From assembly GCA_014898425.1 (NCBI GenBank), contig RCSZ01000005.1:1886501-1950500 (forward strand): a stretch of DNA of 64,000 nucleotides, given 5' to 3'. A program made the position numbers and the translations under genes. Origin of the DNA: Botryotinia globosa (Eukaryota > Ascomycota > Leotiomycetes > Helotiales > Sclerotiniaceae). Position 1 is the first letter of the stretch. Every line of letters begins with the position of its first letter. Under the pieces are notes generated by a model, which did no database searches, was not told where the DNA came from, and worked only from the letters and a program-made list of their open reading frames with translations. This document shows, piece after piece, positions 63,368 to 64,000 of the stretch.

Positions 63368-63750
63368 TTTGATTATGTGTTGGGGTGGTTTTGGTTGGGA
63401 GAGAAAGGGTGGTGTAGCTGAGAAGAGGTAATGAAATTTAATAGAGAATTGCGGTTTTCGATATGGATGGAGGTAATTTTTTATTTTTCACAAGCTTGCG
63501 ATTGATAGTTGATAAGATTTCAGACTAGACTTATCGAGGCTTAGTGGGGTGAATGTATGCAGGGATCGGAGTGGGGGGTTAACGTTGTTCCGGATTTTTA
63601 TGTTTTGAGCTGCAATTGGATGGATGGATGAGATTCGATTGGATTGGATCTATTTATTGCTTCATTTATGAATTGGTGCAAGTTTTCTTTCTCTGCTTCT
63701 TCAAATATCAGAGATTGATGTGTTGATATCTGGGTCAAGCTTGTGCGGAG
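63368..63750. promoter_or_regulatory. Divergent promoter region, Mrt4 and Mdm10
   Basis: 383 bases between outward-facing start codons. GATTGGATTGGATC-type short repeats occur near 63637-63650. No clear TATA element was seen. Confidence 0.45.
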
Positions 63751-64000
63751 ATGTTGGAGTTCATGGATTATGTGCAGTTTGCCTTTTACAGTGCGACGAA
63801 ATGGAACTACGAGAATTCATATTCGCAGTTGACTGCTACTGCTAAAGGTACCTGCTTCTTTTTGTCTGTCTACCTTGAAAGCTTGTTCTCAACGCTTGTT
63901 GCCCTTCGACTCACTAACATTCATGGAATAAAGCACTTCTAGATTTTGAAACCCCTGGCGGTCTGCGATTCAATCTCTCGTCACTCAGCTCTCCCAACTT
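63751..64000 (+). CDS. mdm10: Mitochondrial distribution and morphology protein Mdm10, N-terminal part (runs off window)
   Basis: Exon 1 is 63751-63847 and exon 2 starts at 63934 and is open to the window end, giving 54 complete codons. [31 protein letters not shown] is the highly conserved N-terminus of fungal Mdm10, followed across the intron by [21 protein letters not shown]. Mdm10 is a beta-barrel of the mitochondrial outer membrane and a member of the ER-mitochondria encounter structure, and also works with the SAM complex (established knowledge). Only the first strands are inside the window. The intron is GT..AG, 86 nt. Confidence 0.93.

Overview
This is nuclear chromosomal DNA from a filamentous ascomycete. 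The proteins look most like those of Leotiomycetes (Helotiales, Sclerotinia/Botrytis type), but that placement rests on remembered protein resemblance, not on a search. The sequence itself shows short GT..AG introns (mostly 42-90 nt) with CTAAC/CTGAC-like branch sites, dispersed monocistronic genes on both strands, long AT-biased intergenic DNA full of simple repeats, and one strongly AT-rich island that looks like a repeat decayed by RIP-type mutation. Apart from the MSPEVV gene (start uncertain), two tentative minor loci and the two genes cut by the window edges, every exon chain given here was joined by hand and checked for reading phase.

Layout. 0-15 kb: the 3' end of isovaleryl-CoA dehydrogenase, a short-chain dehydrogenase, a Cti6-like PHD-finger protein, an unknown conserved basic protein, a prolyl-4-hydroxylase-like 2OG-Fe(II) oxygenase, and the biotin-bearing alpha subunit of 3-methylcrotonyl-CoA carboxylase. 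The first and last of these are consecutive enzymes of mitochondrial leucine breakdown. 15-22 kb: NAD(P)HX epimerase and mitochondrial ribosomal protein bS16m as a divergent pair, then a vacuolar-type amino-acid transporter and a dynactin p24 (RO-10-like) subunit as another divergent pair. 22-26 kb: gene-free, with the AT-rich island and many microsatellites. 26-33 kb: the osmosensor Sho1 and an importin-7/8 type karyopherin. 33-42 kb: mostly non-coding, with minisatellites, a hairpin/MITE-like element, a frame-disrupted cysteine-rich proline/threonine-rich gene, the splicing factor Cwc24, and a ~0.7 kb AAAT/AAAG tract. 42-51 kb: a 1714-residue ApsA/Num1-like cortical protein and a CYP52-type cytochrome P450. 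54-64 kb: an SR/proline-rich protein of unknown function, triosephosphate isomerase, mitochondrial ribosomal protein mL43 divergent from U1-70K, and Mrt4 divergent from Mdm10 (cut by the window end).

Most genes are housekeeping: mitochondrial translation and catabolism, spliceosome, ribosome assembly, nuclear transport, nuclear positioning. I see no biosynthetic cluster, CRISPR array, intact transposon, rRNA or confident tRNA. The less ordinary signals are the ~100 bp palindromic element whose arm mismatches are all transitions, a 47 bp repeat shared in inverted orientation by two intergenic regions 28 kb apart, the cysteine-rich gene broken at homopolymers, and an unusually long U1-70K intron that could hide a 6 nt micro-exon.
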